Source of the DNA: Planotetraspora kaengkrachanensis
GTDB lineage: Bacteria > Actinomycetota > Actinomycetes > Streptosporangiales > Streptosporangiaceae
Direction of reading: 5' to 3'
DNA length: 47,703 nucleotides
Assembly: GCF_016862895.1 (NCBI RefSeq)
Contig: NZ_BONV01000059.1
Span: forward strand, 1-47,703
The notes beneath the pieces were generated by a model, which had not been told where the DNA came from, searched no databases, and saw only the letters and a program-made list of their open reading frames with translations. The position numbers were made by a program, and so were the translations under genes. Of the stretch, positions 46,720 to 47,703 are shown one piece after another. Each line of letters begins with the position of its first letter. Position 1 is the first letter of the stretch.

Positions 46720-47376
46720 ATGAACCGCTACGCTGTGCCCATGCGACCGGCAGGCCTGCGTGAGAAGAAGAAGAGCCAGACGCGTCAACTCATCGCCGAC
46801 ACCGCCGCCTCACTCTTCCGGGCCCGCGGATTCGACGACGTCACGGTCGACGAGATCGCCGCGGTCGCCCAGGTGTCGAAGAAGACGGTGTTCAACCACT
46901 TCCCGACCAAGGAGGACCTCGTCTTCTACAAGGCCGAGGAGCGGGAGGCCATGTCGCTGGCCGCCGTCAGGGAGCGGGCCCCCGGGGTCTCCATCCTCGA
47001 CTCGTTCAGGCAGCTGTGCCGATCGCAGACCCGGCTCGTGGCGGGCATCAGGCGGGATCAGGCGCACCCCCGCGGATTCTTCGACCTGGTGAACGCCAAC
47101 CCGTCGCTGCAGCGGAAGATGTACGAGGTCAACGCGCATCTCGTGAACACCCTCGCCGAGGCCGTGGCCGCCGAGACCGACGCGGAGCCCGGCGACCCCA
47201 TCCCGTCAATCGTCGCCTCCACCCTGATCGGCGCGCAGCGTGCGCTGTACCGCCGGCTCCGCGAGCGGGTGGCGTCTGGCGACGACGACGAGACGATCGA
47301 GCGCGCGCACCACGAGGACGTCCAACGGGTCTTCGACCGGCTGCGCGACGGCTTCGGGGACTACCCTTCCCGCTGA
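46720..47376 (+). CDS. TetR-family regulator of the DrrAB-like exporter
   Basis: 218 residues from ATG 46720, 6 bases after AGGAG. HTH at about 20-66: TRQLIADTAASLFRARGFDD, VDEIAAVAQVSKKTVFNHFP. C-terminal ligand-binding helices include SRTRL-like SQTRLVAGIRRDQ and VASTLIGAQRALYRRLRE, typical of the actinobacterial TetR_C group. Divergent from the ABC exporter operon and separated by the operator at 46682-46695. Confidence 0.95.
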   Translation: MNRYAVPMRPAGLREKKKSQTRQLIADTAASLFRARGFDDVTVDEIAAVAQVSKKTVFNHFPTKEDLVFYKAEEREAMSLAAVRERAPGVSILDSFRQLCRSQTRLVAGIRRDQAHPRGFFDLVNANPSLQRKMYEVNAHLVNTLAEAVAAETDAEPGDPIPSIVASTLIGAQRALYRRLRERVASGDDDETIERAHHEDVQRVFDRLRDGFGDYPSR

Positions 47377-47550
47377 TCCGGAAGGGCCGGCCGGTCCGGG
47401 TCCCAGTTCGGGTCCGGGTCCACGTCCGGGTCCGGGTCCGGTTTGGTGGTATTCGATCTTGTGGGTGCCGTCATCCAGGCGGACGCCCGAGGCGAACCAG
47501 GCCGGATCGACTTGGTCGGGCTCAACGATGACGGAGGTGTTGCCGGCCAT
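47206..47550 (-). CDS. Small hypothetical protein with Gly-Pro repeat tail
   Basis: Up to 114 residues from ATG 47550, with GGAG 8 bases upstream. The first 37 residues (start MAGNTSVIVEPDQVDPAWF, then DDGTHKIEY) look like genuine coding sequence. They are followed by GPGPGRGPGPELGPGP from the GGGTCC repeat, and then by about 55 residues antisense to the TetR gene, which are unlikely to be selected protein. The true end may have been lost or shifted by repeat slippage. Family not recognised. It follows the partial gene at the right edge on the same strand. Confidence 0.4.
   Translation of the reverse strand: MAGNTSVIVEPDQVDPAWFASGVRLDDGTHKIEYHQTGPGPGRGPGPELGPGPAGPSGSAGRVVPEAVAQPVEDPLDVLVVRALDRLVVVARRHPLAEPAVQRTLRADQGGGDD
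47398..47439. repeat. Hexanucleotide GGGTCC repeat tract
   Basis: Seven 6-base units: GGGTCC at 47398, 47410, 47416, 47428 and 47434, with variants CAGTTC (47404) and ACGTCC (47422). On the minus strand it encodes Gly-Pro dipeptides. Length variation by slippage is expected. Confidence 0.85.
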
Positions 47551-47585
47551 GCACAGATCTCCGGCTCGGGCGCAGACAGGAGGTC

Positions 47586-47617
47586 GCCCGCGATCAGGGC
47601 GGGTTCGGATCGCGGGC
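47586..47617 (-). terminator. 10-bp hairpin after the right-edge gene
   Basis: GCCCGCGATC and GATCGCGGGC pair perfectly with a 12-base loop, 35 bases past the stop of the partial minus-strand gene and upstream of the small gene at 47550. Confidence 0.6.
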
Positions 47618-47651
47618 AGCCGCTGCTGTGCCGTTCATGCTGTCGCGGGTC

Positions 47652-47703
47652 TCAGCCCGTGAGGGCGGTGGTTTCCGGGTCGCCGGCCTGGATCCCATCC
47701 GGA
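47652..47703 (-). CDS. C-terminal end of an unidentified gene (cut by window edge)
   Basis: The last 16 codons of a minus-strand frame, ending GDPETTALTG and TGA at 47654-47652. High third-position GC and the following hairpin support a real gene end. Too short to identify. Confidence 0.4.
   Translation of the reverse strand, partial: PDGIQAGDPETTALTG

Noticed and set aside
47586-47617. tRNA-like structure (GGTTCG near the right end)
   Set aside because: Only one stem is present; no acceptor, D or anticodon arms can be formed.

Overview
The window reads as chromosomal DNA of a high-GC filamentous actinomycete. Evidence: strong G/C third-position bias, frequent GTG and TTG starts, many 4-bp start/stop overlaps, a Streptomyces-type gas-vesicle (gvp) gene set, an actinobacterial Asp23/AmaP operon, an ECF sigma factor with a long C-terminal extension, and an archaeal/rickettsial-type ValS. 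A Streptosporangiaceae-like host is my inference, not proven. I see no rRNA, tRNA, CRISPR array, transposase or phage gene.

Layout. 1-5.3 kb: a truncated sensor kinase (cut by the window edge), beta-carbonic anhydrase, an O-methyltransferase with an internal 12-bp repeat, an HxlR/NADPH-FMN reductase pair, an ArsR-SRPBCC fusion behind a clear operator array, and two small membrane proteins. 5.5-11.9 kb: an LCM-type methyltransferase, two exported proteins sharing a 9-bp upstream box, an OmpR-type two-component system, an AAA ATPase, an SDR enzyme and a small HTH protein with a tandem palindromic operator.

11.97-17.9 kb (minus strand) is a ten-gene gas-vesicle operon, transcribed gvpY-Z-A-F-G-O-J-L-S-K. 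Divergent from it, across a 297-bp AT-richer gap, is a six-gene plus-strand operon (18.2-20.7 kb) of Asp23-like proteins, a DUF2273-like peptide and two AmaP-like membrane proteins. Every junction in it is an ATGA overlap.

20.9-36 kb is a mosaic of small transcription units: a Cys-rich secreted protein; a permease-MarR-MFS set; an orphan histidine kinase that is a paralogue of the truncated one at position 1; VOC protein; thiolase-like protein; an intergenic block with six copies of a 12-bp palindrome-containing repeat; formamidase FmdA/FmdB; a GT1 glycosyltransferase divergent from a TetR with a shared operator; an ECF42-like sigma factor; a P-loop kinase; a DUF1152 protein; a probable pseudogene; and a RibD-type reductase.

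36-47.7 kb: TetR plus DHA2 exporter, valS behind two very strong hairpins, a membrane-anchored HTH protein with an extracytoplasmic NBR1-type Ig domain, two exported proteins (one a four-repeat NlpC/P60 hydrolase) both apparently starting at TTG, a DrrAB-like ABC exporter with its divergent TetR, and a ragged right end. The most unusual elements are the gas-vesicle/Asp23 divergon with highly charged disordered tails, the HTH-TM-NBR1-Ig protein, the ArsR-SRPBCC operator array, and the intergenic repeat cluster at 28.15-28.40 kb.
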